A stretch of DNA of 64,000 bases, taken from positions 10,144,321 to 10,208,320 of the forward strand of contig CM063109.1 in NCBI GenBank assembly GCA_031841125.1, read 5' to 3'. Position 1 is the first letter of the stretch. The number at the start of each line of letters is the position of its first letter. The position numbers and the translations under genes are program-made. The stretch is from Acanthococcus lagerstroemiae (Eukaryota > Arthropoda > Insecta > Hemiptera > Eriococcidae). This document shows positions 1-11,731 of this stretch, piece by piece. The notes beneath the pieces are model-generated. The model saw only the letters and a program-made list of their open reading frames with translations. It was not told where the DNA came from and did not search any database.

Positions 1-1680
1 CAAAATGGATAAACACTTCAATGTTCATCACGATCTCATTTTTATTTTAATTTAATTTCAATAAAATAAGTAACTGATCAAAGTAGAGCAGCGACGAAGC
101 ATGAAAATGATCCATAATGAATATGCTCACGGTTTCGGTATGTGTATACAACGTGGAACATGTCTGAATCTGGTAAATATGACATTCTCCAGCCACAGGA
201 ATATAATTTCATATGATAGTAGGATGTGTTTTTGCTCCAAAGATTGCGACTGGATTCGCTTCATGAATGAAAAAAAAATGTAACTTTCAAGGGTGGATTG
301 GTCGCATAAGTTACGGGATGTTCCCGGTGTGCCGGTATACTGAATCGCTATATTAAATGGAACAAGAAGAAAAGGAGACATACTCGTAGTAGAGGGGTAG
401 AAAAAGTGAAAAGTTGGACCCTTGCAATGACATTTTCCAGGATGCGTTTTTGATTCGAATCCGCTGCCACTCAAATAATTTATTTTTGTGTAGATATTCT
501 AACAACATAGGACAGTGTACGGAAGGAATGGGTGTAGCTATGTAATTTATGTAAACTTATTAAGGCGGAGTGAAAAACAAAAATTTTGTAATTTGAAAAT
601 TATGCTTACTCCTCAAAAGTTATGTCTCGGTCTGCTTGTAAGAACTATACAAAATATTGCGCAGAAAAGATCCGTATTTTTTCAGTTCGTGCACAGCTCG
701 TAGTTCAGCACGGAAAATGTACATAGGGGGTTTTCACGAAAATCTATTTCTCGAGGAACTACATGAAAACTAGTTATAGATAATTATCTTGAAAAGTCGT
801 TTTTTTAAGCAAAAGTCATATTGAACTCAAGAGTCTTATATTATGCGTGAACTGAAAACATCAGAAATTTTACTGATATTTTAACCAGTCTCTATTGACA
901 CAAAAATACATTTGAAGGTTCAGCAGCATGTTGCGAAATCTAAAATTTTTTTACTCATTCAGAGACAAAACTTGACTTTCAGTTTGGGGGGGGGGGGGTG
1001 GAGAAGAAAAATTTTCCGACAAATATTTTTTGAAAACCAAATATTCCTGGATAATTTTTTTTTTCTAAATTGAAAATTTATCGAATTTTCAATTAAAATA
1101 TTTTTTTATTGAAAATAAATAAATAAATAAACAAACGAATGTTCTTAGAAAATGAGAAATTCAAATGGACAGTTTCAAATTTTGCCGACTGCCAAATACA
1201 TTTCGACGACAAAAAAGATTTTTCAATAAAAATATTTTTGATTGAAAAAAAAAAAATCAGTATTTGCCAACTGCCAAATTATTTGGGATGTTTCACCCCC
1301 CTCCCCCATAGTTTTGTTGCTGCAAATGCAGATTGGAACCTTATCTCCCAAGCACTCACATTTGCGCACATGAACATGCCTTTGTCTGGGAGGGGGTAAG
1401 TTGGAAGGATGTTAGGAATACTTGAGAGGAACACACGAAACTTCCTTTACACGTTAAAATGGTCGTCACTTACTCTTCGTGATATTTTTTCTGAATTTTC
1501 TCAGATTCGTCTCCTAAACTGGTTCAAATAAAACCAAAAAAAAAAACCTAGCTCCCTTTCGTTCTTGTCGGAAAAACACACGGAGTTTTGACTTTTTTGT
1601 TCCAGACTAAATTTCCCTCCAATATAATATTCACTAGGACCAAAGCCCGCAAATCAAACAATAGAACATTTGCTATCGGA
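1..1680. other. Gene-free left flank
   Basis: I see no supportable gene here. Open frames are short and lack recognisable motifs. The stretch is AT-rich, with a poly-G run near 985-998 and a short AAAT microsatellite near 1119-1135. Confidence 0.6.
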
Positions 1681-2022
1681 TTCAGCCAGGGGCGGAAACA
1701 AGAGGGGCTTGGGGGCTGAGCCCCTCGGGTTTCTAAATTAACTCCTCTACATTTTATTTTAAAATTAATATTAATACAGTTAGACTTTTTATTTATTTAT
1801 TTTTCTTTCTGTCTTACAATGGAAGTATTACCAAAAAAATCTATTTTTATAGTTTTTTATTTATTTATTTATTTTTATTTATTTTTGTTGTTTTTTTTTT
1901 TTGGCGGGGGGAGGCTATCTCGGTCTGCAAAATCGCCGTCGTATGATGGTTCTGTTAGCGTCACGATCTGCATTTCTGTCAAAATCAGTTTCCTTCGCTG
2001 TATGAGCTTTCGCGGATTTTAA
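1681..2022. repeat. T-rich low-complexity tract, possible transposon edge
   Basis: The tract begins with a CAGGGGCGGA-like sequence near 1687, which resembles hAT terminal repeats elsewhere in the window. It then runs into TTTA/TTTTT-rich sequence at about 1785-1905. No matching right end was found, so a complete element is not claimed. Confidence 0.3.
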
Positions 2023-2024
2023 CG

Positions 2025-3335
2025 GAAAGTCAGATATGAGAGTCAGGTCTGGCAATAATCTGACGTGAAAAACGGGCAGAAAAGAGTCAGATAGCTACCA
2101 TAATTGTGTCAGAAAAATGACAGTCAGGACAGTGACAGAATAACCGTCAGAAAAATGTCAGAATTGGCAGATAAAATGCAGGGCGGTCAGAAAAATGACA
2201 GATCGTCAGATAGAAGGCAGAAAAACGTCATACACAGGACTGATCTTCCATTTCCGTTATAAAAATTATGAGAATGTGAACGAATCAGACTTATTTCAAA
2301 ATTTGACATTTTAAAGGTAACCCTTTTTTTTCTTATCGTTATCCGACGCTACCCTCGTGATTTTTAAATATCATTATGTGTTACCAAATCATGTAACCCA
2401 TCCATTATCTTTAAGCGATTTCTAATTGACATGAAAAAACGTATTCAAACATGCCAACCCTTGTTTTATTGTGTTTTTATATCTGCGTGCACGGTATTGT
2501 GTATTATATGTATCTGAAATTTGTGGGCACAGTATGACAGTGGTTTATGATTATTGAATGTAGAATGGTGTATTGTGTACAAACCGGATTGATGATACAT
2601 TTAATGGAAACGTTTTAAGTGATACAACATTAATTAATCATTATTCGATATTACAATAATTTAAAATAACTTCCAACACCTAATTTAATAATATAATCTT
2701 TTATCTCGACAGTCCTCCTTTTTTTTATTAGTAGCATACAACCATTGCACATCAATATGCATTAACTACCATCAGAACTGTGCCACAAAAATGTCCAAAT
2801 CGTCAAAATGTGGTCAAGTTGCACACAGAAAACGATCAGAAGAAGACCAGACGACCACCAGAAATTAGTTAGAAAAATGCCAAAATAGCGACAGGAAAGT
2901 CTGAAAGATAGTCAGATAATAGCCAGAAATTAATCAGAGACGTGTCAGAATAGTGACAAGTAAGTGCCGAGAATGAGAGAATAGCCAGAAATCAGTCAGA
3001 AAAGCGACATGAAGGAGTAGAAAATATCAGAAATTAGTCAGAGAAGTGCCAGAACAGCGGAAAGTGCAGAAAATAGCCAGAAAGCAGTTAGAGAAAAGTC
3101 AGAATAGCGACAGGGAAGTGTAGGAAATAGTCAGATAATGGTCAGAAAAATGCCAGATTACCGTCGGAATATGTTCTGGCGATTTCCTGTCACTTCTGAC
3201 GAAAGCTTAGAATAACTGTTCTGACTGGTTGAAGTTTTTGACAGAATGACAAATTTCGACTGACAGAAGTCTCATTTCTGTCAACTGTCAGAACTGCGAC
3301 AAGCCATGCAGATCGGGCAGTCAATTAAAATTTAT
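2025..3335. repeat. Degenerate GTCAGAAAAATG repeat field
   Basis: Short variants of GTCAGAAAAATG, CCAGAAATCAGTCAGA and GACAGxAAGT recur dozens of times in two blocks, about 2025-2235 and 2770-3330. A roughly 530-bp AT-rich spacer without the motif separates them. Spacing is irregular, about 15-30 bp, so this is a degenerate minisatellite and not a clean tandem array. Near 1967 and 3310 the edges share GATCTGCAT/ATGCAGATC, so the two blocks could be the ends of one inverted-repeat transposon. No protein is visible inside. Confidence 0.55.
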
Positions 3336-3545
3336 CGAAGGGAATAACCAAATATCCTTCTTGAAGGAAGGCTTGACTATTTACCTATTTTTCAATTTTT
3401 ATCGAACGGTATAGAAAATAGAAATATGATCACTTATTTTGAAACAAAAAATAATAATTTTTCGTATTACTATCCAATAAGTCGCCATAAAATCACATTA
3501 GTTCCTATGTATTTTCGTACAGTTAATGTGGTTGCGAAAAAGGGG

Positions 3546-3693
3546 TATATAAGAACCAATAACAAAGCAGCAATCACTAACAACATTGATACTGCAATCC
3601 TATTGGCTTATTCACAGTAGTAGAAAAATTAATTTATATCCAGCGCTAAAATTCTATTGGCTTATTCACCTTAGTAGAAATAACTATATAAAG
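3546..3693 (+). promoter_or_regulatory. Histone H2A promoter with duplicated CCAAT/TATA unit
   Basis: The functional TATA box is probably TATATAAAG at 3685-3693, about 90 bp before the ATG. A 27-bp block with an inverted CCAAT box (CTATTGGCTTATTCAC, then TAGTAGAAA) occurs twice, at 3600-3626 and 3654-3680, exactly 54 bp apart. Each copy is followed by a TATA-like sequence; the first is decayed to TTATATCC. A further TATATAAG lies at about 3546. The arrangement looks like a local tandem duplication of the proximal promoter. Confidence 0.65.
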
Positions 3694-3780
3694 AAGCGCC
3701 GATCACATTTATAGTACTCAATTATTCTCCGCAGTTGTTCCTTTTACTCTTCCTTTAGTGAACTTTTGATAATTTTCAGT

Positions 3781-4155
3781 ATGTCTGGACGTGGTAAGGG
3801 TGGTAAAGTTAAAGCTAAATCGAAGACTCGTTCTTCACGTGCTGGATTACAGTTCCCGGTTGGTCGTATTCATCGTCTGCTTCGCAAAGGAAACTATGCT
3901 CAGCGAGTCGGTGGAGGTGCTCCTGTCTATTTAGCCGCTGTGATGGAGTATCTCGCTGCTGAAGTTCTGGAATTGGCCGGCAATGCTGCTCGTGATAACA
4001 AGAAGACCAGGATTATCCCGCGTCATCTCCAGTTAGCCATTAGAAATGACGAAGAATTGAACAAACTTCTCGCTGGTGTCACCATTGCCCAAGGAGGTGT
4101 TCTGCCGAATATTCAAGCTGTATTATTGCCAAAGAAGACGGAAAAGAAAGCTTAA
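3781..4155 (+). CDS. H2A: Histone H2A, replication-dependent
   Basis: Core histone that pairs with H2B and packages DNA in the nucleosome. The protein has 124 aa, the usual length. It starts MSGRGKGGK, carries the H2A signature AGLQFPVGR and the LPKKTEKKA tail, and has no SQ(E/D)Y motif, so it is not H2A.X. I chose the ATG at 3781 over the in-frame one at 3766 because MSGRGKGG is the invariant start. It is intronless, with a 3' stem-loop 25 bp after the stop and a TATA box about 90 bp upstream. In the L1 loop it reads NYAQRVGGG where the common insect form is NYAERVGAG; the two changes lie at the H2A-H2A' contact. The family assignment is certain; the effect of the loop changes is unknown. 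Confidence 0.97.
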   Translation: MSGRGKGGKVKAKSKTRSSRAGLQFPVGRIHRLLRKGNYAQRVGGGAPVYLAAVMEYLAAEVLELAGNAARDNKKTRIIPRHLQLAIRNDEELNKLLAGVTIAQGGVLPNIQAVLLPKKTEKKA

Positions 4156-4180
4156 TCAGCCATCGCAATTTAATTAAAAC

Positions 4181-4213
4181 GGTCCTTTTCAGGACCATTA
4201 ATATTATTTCTTT
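4181..4213 (+). terminator. H2A mRNA 3' stem-loop and downstream element
   Basis: The 6-bp stem GGTCCT/AGGACC with a TTTC loop (4181-4196) is the SLBP-bound histone hairpin. It is followed after 9 nt by ATTTCTTT (4206-4213), which recurs at the same spacing after the other three histone genes. Confidence 0.93.
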
Positions 4214-4564
4214 CCAATGGAGAAACATGAGCATAGTGTGTACAGATTCCTCAAATTATTCTTGTCCTTTTGCGCAGGATATAAAATGAAGCTGTTATGC
4301 CTGTTCGAAGACATGTAAAAAGTTTTCCAGCGCATACCACTGGACAACTTCGAACCCCTAATAGCATATAGCAAATGAGATATAATTATTTTCCAACACC
4401 CATACCTACCACTGGACAGTGTACGACTAGAGACCCCGAAAATAAAATGGAGGCACTTACGCATTAGGCCTGATTTGCCTCAATGTAGTTACCCCCAGCC
4501 CGATAGCATTTTATCGAAAAAGTGATACTTTCAAATCAAAAATAAAAATGGAATTTAAAAATTT

Positions 4565-5108
4565 GGACGCTATTGAGTGTAAGCGAAACCAACCAACATT
4601 TGTAAACAAAGTGACTTATTAGTATCGTTGGAAAGAGCATAAAAAGTAGAATTTTTCAAAATTGGGCCCCCAATTCAAAAATTTGTTTCGTTGAAAAAAG
4701 CTTGTCAGTAAACGCTATGTTATATAGAGATGTTGTCGCATGGTTCTGTCACGCTTAACAGCGTCCAACTGGACCAGACTTGAGTCTGATCGAAAGCGGT
4801 AGCTCTGCAGCTCGTTGGGTCCTTCATTATCAGTTGAACGCTTTCAGCGTAAGGAAACCAACCAGCAAAATCTGGTTTTTGACTACACGTGATTCGAAGT
4901 TCAAGAGCCATGTAGAAACTATTATGACAGCGTTTACTGATAAGCTTTTTTCAACGTGAGTACACATTTTTGAATTGGAAGCCCAATTTTGAAAAATTCT
5001 ACTTTTTACGCTCTTTCCAATGATACTAAAACTCATTTTGGTTACAAATGTTGGTTGGAATGAATTTTTTGATATACAATATTGGTTCCCTCACCCTGAA
5101 TAGCGTCC
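4565..5108. mobile_element. Foldback/MITE element, ~544 bp
   Basis: Two inverted arms of roughly 150-190 bp face each other. The left arm starts GGACGCTATTGAG at 4565 and the right arm ends GAATAGCGTCC at 5108. The arms share the GTTGGAAAGAGC, AATTTTTCAAAATTGGG and AGCTTGTCAGTAAACGCT blocks in inverted order. No coding capacity was seen, and no clear target duplication could be picked out. It lies between H2A and H2B. Confidence 0.7.
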
Positions 5109-6418
5109 AGTTGTTAGGGACATTTTGCTGATAAGTAGAAAGTACCTTAGCATCGTGGGACAGAATGACCCTTTTCGCAGAACGTGTGTCGAAGAAAATG
5201 AAAAAAAAAATCCATGTTTATAAAATCAGTGAGGACTTTTGTAAAAATTCTACTAAAATTTATTTATTTTTTTGAAAAATATTCAAATTGATGCAAATTT
5301 GCTATTTTGATCGAATTTCCTGAGAAATACTTGAACTTTCCCTGAGGTGAGCTTCAAATACCTGAGATCCTGATGAACCCAAAAATACCTGCAATCTCAG
5401 GTAAAATCCTGAGGATTGGCTGTCCTGCGTTGATTCCCTCATGATTTGTAAAAGACAAGGAATTCCATTTCAATTTTAAATGTGTTATACTACATAACAG
5501 AGTACAATCGATCTCCCAAACTCCTGCAGAATTCTAATCTTTTAGCTGATTCATTTACTCTTGCTGAGAAAGAGTCTCCATTAGTTTCAGCATTGAATCA
5601 TATCGACGCTTTGGTTTGCAAACCTCGTAAGTCCAGAATCGTGAATTGTGCAGGAAACGAAAAAAACGTTCTAAAAATTCATACTGAGCGCTAACAGCTT
5701 GTAATTCATACGAGCGGCTTGCCGAGAGATAGCGTCACCTGGTGGAGGTATTGGGCAAGGAATACAATGAACTGGTAGAGCAAAACAACGATTTTAACCG
5801 ACTTACGCGAGTTTCATTCTGCCTGCATTCGACTTACGTGGTTTACTAAGTAATTTCACACACTTACGAGTATTGCAATATTTACAAGTACTCGACATAC
5901 GTGGTTTTCTCACCCATTTAAGGGAGTTACGAGTTTTGCAATGTTATTGTTACGGGACATACGATATTTTCCTTTTTATTTTAAGGACTTACGAGTATTT
6001 CATTTTCAATGTTGTTCGACTTACGTGATTTGTTAAGGTTTCACAGGGAGTTACAAGTTTTTCCCATCAGATTCAAAACAAGTTAACCTGCTTCAATATT
6101 GCGATTTCCTCGAAAAATAACATTGAAATAATTTTAATGAATTAAAAACTGATTATATAGGTAATATAATTATCACTCATTCTGTCCAAAAGTATAAAAC
6201 GTAACACAGAGATTCACGGGAAGTAGGTATAAACTTAATAATACGTATAATATTCATTAATTCGGTAAATAGAAAAAGAAAAACAAGAGTAAGTATAATA
6301 TAAAATCAGGAACTGTATAGAAAAAACTTGAAAAAAAAATACCACCCTACAGACGTCACCTGTTCTGTGATATTTTACCGCACTGAATGACAGGTAAAAA
6401 TGTAACAGAACACATGAC
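5109..6418. repeat. Intergenic region with CGACTTACG motif block 1
   Basis: No gene is supported. From about 5805 to 6070 the motif (T)CGACTTACGTG and variants such as GGACTTACGAG or GACATACG recur every 30-60 bp. The 213-bp open frame at 5482-5694 has no recognisable domain. Confidence 0.5.
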
Positions 6419-6823
6419 GTCAAAACCAGGGATGGCAAGCGAAACGAAACGAAATAACGAAACAACGAAATAACGATTGATTTTTGACTAAAATCTTGAA
6501 ACGAAATAACGAAACGAAAAAAAAACGTTTCGTTTGCCATCCCTAGTTTTCTGATTTGTGATTTTTAGGATCGGCTACTAGTAGCTGAGCCTATTGGAAC
6601 CACTTTCTAGGGTCGGGTACTAGTAGCCGAGCCTACTGTAATCAAAATTTCATTTCTTTTCCCGGGTGAGTTAAGTCAGGGTGAGTTCAGTAAATAGCAG
6701 GGATGGCAAACAAACGAAACGAAATTACGAAACAACGATTGATTTTTGTCAAAAATATTGAAATGAAATAACGAAACGGAAAAAAAAAAAAAAACGGTTT
6801 CGTTTGCCATCCCTGGTCAAAAC
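6419..6823. mobile_element. Composite hAT-type MITE with 8-bp target duplication
   Basis: Two near-identical ~119-bp MITEs (6427-6545 and 6698-6815) each begin CAGGGATGGCAA and end in its complement, TTGCCATCCCTR. They lie in the same orientation around a 152-bp core. GTCAAAAC is found immediately left of the first copy (6419-6426) and immediately right of the second (6816-6823), while the inner flanks do not match. The simplest reading is that the whole 389-bp unit moved as one. The core holds two copies of a ~55-bp repeat with TACTAGTAGC. CAG...CTG ends and an 8-bp duplication are typical of hAT elements. Confidence 0.75.
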
Positions 6824-7830
6824 AGACTACTCATGCAACCCTGTCAACAGAAACCTGGCCAAGGCATTTTCATGCATCAACCTCAAATCGCATTTTTTCT
6901 CCAAATTTACTGAATTAAGCCTAATACATACTTTCAAACATGGTAACAAAGATGAAACAAAAATTGAATACAAATTATCGAAATGACAATTTGTGTTCAA
7001 ATTGTGATCCATTTTTATTATCATTGCGTTGAAAGCGTGAACCAGGCTTCCACTCCTTCACTGTTTAAAAAAATGTGCTCTTGCCGGTTGCACCGATAAT
7101 GAACGAAAATACGGTCAACAAAATCTTATCACTGTATTACTTAAAAATACTCGTAAGTCGCATTACAGCTGATTTGATTGAGAATGAAAACCGTGTATGT
7201 CGGACTTACATGGATTTCAAAGTGAAATATTTTTCTGTCCGACTTACGTGATTTTTTCTTTGTCCGTTCGGAGCGCTAGATTGTTTCTCCGACTTACGAC
7301 GTTTACAAAATCAGATTCCTCGATTTTTTTACATCTACAAACCACTTAAAAGTGAATTCTAGAAAAACCTGGACTTACGAGGTTTGCAAACCAAAGCGTC
7401 GATATCTGATTCCATGTTTAGAACAAAATAACTCCTTAGCTTTCAATTCTCTCATTATAACCAATATTTTTGATGGTGTAGTAAGCATTTGCTGAGCAAC
7501 TGATCCACATTTCTAATTAAGATTCCTTTTTAATGCCAATTTGATCCAAAATTACCCAAGAGAGGATAATTAGCTTTTACATAGCAGTCAGTACTGATAT
7601 TTGGGCTCAGATAAAAAGTACATATACCCGAGGACCTCGGAAATGAAAGAGGGCTGTGTCCCTTGTCATCCTCAATTAGCAAATTTGATAACTTCAGGTG
7701 ATCACGCGGCAAAATCAGGTAAGTGAGAATAGTTTTTCTCTTTCATTTTCATTTTGGCTTATCTGCACGCAACTTTAAGTAAACTTGGATAATGATGATA
7801 TAATGGTATTGTAAGTTTTTCCATACATGT
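6824..7830. repeat. Intergenic region with CGACTTACG motif block 2
   Basis: A second cluster of CGACTTACG/CGTAAGTCG motifs runs from about 7145 to 7390, again spaced tens of bases apart and in both orientations. The remainder, 6824-7140 and 7395-7830, shows nothing recognisable. Confidence 0.5.
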
Positions 7831-7863
7831 AAAGAAATTTAAATAATGGCCCTGAAAAGGGCC
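7831..7863 (-). terminator. H2B mRNA 3' stem-loop and downstream element
   Basis: On the minus strand the hairpin GGCCCTTTTCAGGGCC (7863-7848) begins 24 bp after the stop. After 9 nt comes ATTTCTTT (7838-7831), as in the other three histone genes. Confidence 0.93.
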
Positions 7864-7887
7864 TTTTTAATGCGTTGTAACTTGTAT

Positions 7888-8262
7888 TTACTTCGAGCTG
7901 GTGTACTTCGTGACGGCCTTTGTGCCCTCTGAAACCGCATGTTTGGCTAATTCTCCAGGCAATAGAAGTCGGACAGCAGTCTGAACTTCCCTGCTACTGA
8001 TGGTTGATCGTTTGTTGTAATGAGCCAAACGACCAGATTCGGTGGCAATACGTTCGAAAATATCATTCACAAAGCTGTTCATGATACTCATTGCCTTGGA
8101 TGAAACACCGGTGTCAGGATGTACTTGCTTCAGCACTTTGTAGATGTATACACCGTAGCTCTCTTTCCTTTTTCTGTGCTTCTTTTTATCATCCTTTTTG
8201 ACGATCTTCTGGACTTTACCAGCCTTTTTCACTGCTTTACCAAGACCTTTTGGTGGAGCCAT
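7888..8262 (-). CDS. H2B: Histone H2B, replication-dependent
   Basis: Core histone partner of H2A. The protein has 124 aa, the usual length. A lysine-rich N-terminal tail (about residues 1-33, including [10 protein letters not shown]) is followed by the histone fold with [33 protein letters not shown] and the C-terminal [13 protein letters not shown] helix containing the ubiquitylated lysine. The ATG at 8262 gives MAPPKGLGK, a normal arthropod-like start. It is intronless, with a TATA box at 8348-8355. It converges on H2A across 3.7 kb, not in the divergent H2A-H2B arrangement common in animals, and is in tandem with H4. The tail differs somewhat from the familiar insect tail; the fold is standard. 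Confidence 0.97.
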   Translation of the reverse strand: MAPPKGLGKAVKKAGKVQKIVKKDDKKKHRKRKESYGVYIYKVLKQVHPDTGVSSKAMSIMNSFVNDIFERIATESGRLAHYNKRSTISSREVQTAVRLLLPGELAKHAVSEGTKAVTKYTSSK

Positions 8263-8347
8263 CGTAAAACGTTAATTACAACACTTCCTGAACACGCTTC
8301 AAAAAGATGTGAAGTAAAAGAAGTAATGATCATTGTTTAATACTGTT

Positions 8348-8385
8348 ATTTTATACTTATCCAACGAGGGGGATAGTAGCCAATG
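8348..8385 (-). promoter_or_regulatory. H2B promoter: TATA and inverted CCAAT
   Basis: Read on the minus strand, TATAAAAT (8355-8348) lies about 86 bp before the H2B ATG, with an ATTGG box around 8377-8383 and another near 8439-8445. Spacing and motifs fit a replication-dependent histone promoter. Confidence 0.65.
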
Positions 8386-8445
8386 GACGAACATCATTTC
8401 CCAACAGTCAATTCTGACGGGCCAATCATATGTCTCTTTTGAGAG

Positions 8446-8987
8446 ATAATCGGTTTTACGAAACCGCGTTATTCTGTTGAAATTGAGGCGTTCTAATGAG
8501 GTTTCGTCACGCGTCAGCTCTCATGAACATGTGAAGGTACACAGATGTTTCAGTTTAAACTTTTTACAGCTTGTACATCAATGAAATAATGAACTGTGTG
8601 ATTATTTTTCGTTGCAAAACGATTTTGGACTACCCAGAAATTTAATTTTCCTTTTCTAAGTCTCAACTTAGCAGTGGATTTAGTCTTGACAGACAATTAT
8701 AGTCTGCACTTGTAATGGAGAAAGTTCGACAGCTCTTACTAGCAAGATACATTCCTCTGAAGTCGTAGGTATTGGGTACGAAAATGGGACGAAAACTGAC
8801 TAAAGATTACCAAATCTGATTGCGGGCGTGATCAAATGTGCTTTAGGATCAGGTATTGACGTAAATAAGTACATACATACGTATGTACACAGGTGACCAT
8901 TTTTTATTGCGTACATGTATAGAACTTCTTGTTCAACGATCATGGATCTGTTAATGATCTAATTGTGGGTTAATTCGCTGTCCTAAT
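8446..8987. other. H2B upstream spacer, nothing recognised
   Basis: No open frame or repeat of note was found between the H2B promoter and the MITE at 8996. Confidence 0.5.
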
Positions 8988-9255
8988 CCAATATCCATGG
9001 GCATAGCTAGAACTTTTCCCAGGAGGGGGCAAAAAGGTAGAATTTGTGCAGGTGCAAGTCGCTGCCTTGCTATCAATGTGGCGCCAGGCACACATTTTCG
9101 TTGTCTAGCGTCTAGGCCTGTAGGCACATCCTATTTTCTGCGAATTTTATTCTGTTGGCTTTAAATATTCGAAAATAATCTTGCGAGCACTGGAACATAT
9201 TTTTTTTTTTTCAAAACCCAAGGGGCCCCTCGCTGGCTATGCCCATACCAATATC
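8988..9255. mobile_element. hAT-type MITE with 8-bp duplication CCAATATC
   Basis: The element at 8996-9247 has ends CATGGGCATAGC and GCTATGCCCATA, flanked by exact copies of CCAATATC at 8988-8995 and 9248-9255. The first bases of the ends are slightly decayed from the usual CAG...CTG. The 252-bp interior has no coding capacity. The ends resemble the CAGGGGCGTAGC ends of the MITE at 13893. Confidence 0.75.
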
Positions 9256-10297
9256 CATGTAATGTGAACAAATCACATACATCTACTGTCAGCCTCAAGC
9301 TATGCTCGCATAATTGTATTTCAATAGCCTCCCAGTTTGAATGGCCTGTACTTTCTTTCACATTTTCAATACCTTATCATATTTTCCAGTACCCACCTTA
9401 GTTGATGATTGACAAGTCAGACAATAAAACTGATATTAATTTATAGTTATGTTTACAAGGTCCGCAGAGAGAAAATTAGGGCATGAGGGAAATTATTTAT
9501 GGGGCTCTGACGGCTCCGTTGGAAAATTACTTTGCCTTCATAAAAATTGTTTTCGAGTATTTTTTGCCTTTTTGGTATTTTCAGTGAACCCCCTTTCAAG
9601 ACCGGGACCCGGTGGAAATCTCCCCTCCCCCCTCAAATCAGGCCTGATGTTTACTGAGTCAAAAACTTATCTTTTTTCTCTGGAGAAATAACTCATCGAC
9701 CATATCAATTTGAAGGAACAATTTGTAGGTTTACCACTTCACATGGTACATTAATACCAGAATATGGATAAGGAATCTACAACCAGGGAACAATGATAAG
9801 GTCGATGAGCTAACTACAAATTTAATGGGACGATAGGTATGTGTCTAGAATATTCATGATGAAATGTAGTCCGTTCACGTTAAGAAGTACAATTTCTTAT
9901 CAAGGAAATTTTCAAAACAACATTACGCTAATTGCATTCCAATACTGTTAAATATTGTTTTAGGATTTAGGTTTGTTTATGTTTTCTCCGCATGCAAAAA
10001 GATTGAGCTTTATTTACATGAACAGACTAGTCATTTATTGGGGAGGCACTAAATATTTCCTAATTTTAAAATAGACTATTTCTTCTGTCGGCTGAACAGG
10101 ATGATGGCGTAACTTTTCTGAAGAACCTCTTATTTTTCATATTCAAAATAAAAACCCTATCTCCTTGGTCCACAAAGAGTTACATTGACACTAAAAAATA
10201 CTGAATAACTCTATACAGGTAAGTTGAATTTTATTACAAAGTAAGATTGTATCACCAATTGCCCTACACATTTAACATTCTTGTTTTCTCGATCAAA
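9256..10297. other. Spacer between H2B and H4, nothing recognised
   Basis: The short open frames (for example 9449-9691) lack motifs and have no supporting context. I see no gene or repeat. Confidence 0.5.
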
Positions 10298-10330
10298 AAA
10301 GAAATAAAAGTGGTGGCCCTGAAAAGGGCC
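10298..10330 (-). terminator. H4 mRNA 3' stem-loop and downstream element
   Basis: The minus-strand hairpin GGCCCTTTTCAGGGCC (10330-10315) lies 27 bp after the stop. Nine nt later ATTTCTTT (10305-10298) is found, the same arrangement as in the other three genes. Confidence 0.93.
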
Positions 10331-10357
10331 GTTTTAAGTAGAATATGAAGACAACAA

Positions 10358-11381
<1,024 letters not shown>

Positions 11382-11409
11382 TTCGATCATCGAGGTTCAA
11401 AATTAAAAC

Positions 11410-11442
11410 GGCCCTTTTCAGGGCCACCAGCTTAATTTCTTT
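11410..11442 (+). terminator. H3 mRNA 3' stem-loop and downstream element
   Basis: The hairpin GGCCCTTTTCAGGGCC (11410-11425) is followed by ACCA and, after 9 nt in total, by ATTTCTTT (11435-11442). It begins 28 bp after the stop. Confidence 0.93.
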
Positions 11443-11610
11443 GCAAATTAGAAAACAAGATAGTATGGAGAGTGGTGATTGGTTTTATGGAGAAGTAAAG
11501 CTAGAGAGTATGGTGATTTTTGGAGAAGAATTTCGATTTAAAATTTTATGATCGATTACATTGGATATTGATAATTTCAAAAAATTGAGAAATATAAATT
11601 GATTTTTCAA

Positions 11611-11731
11611 TTGATTAATCAATAGTGATGAATAATTGATTGATTAATCAATAGTGATGAGTAATTAATTGATTAATCAATAGTGATGAGTAATTAATTG
11701 ATTAATCAATAGTGATGAGTAATTAATTGAT
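11611..11731. repeat. 29-bp tandem repeat, four copies
   Basis: Copies of a 29-bp unit containing GATTAATCAATAGTGATGA start at 11613, 11642, 11671 and 11700. The last two are nearly identical. The unit contains the palindrome TTGATTAATCAA. Confidence 0.85.
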
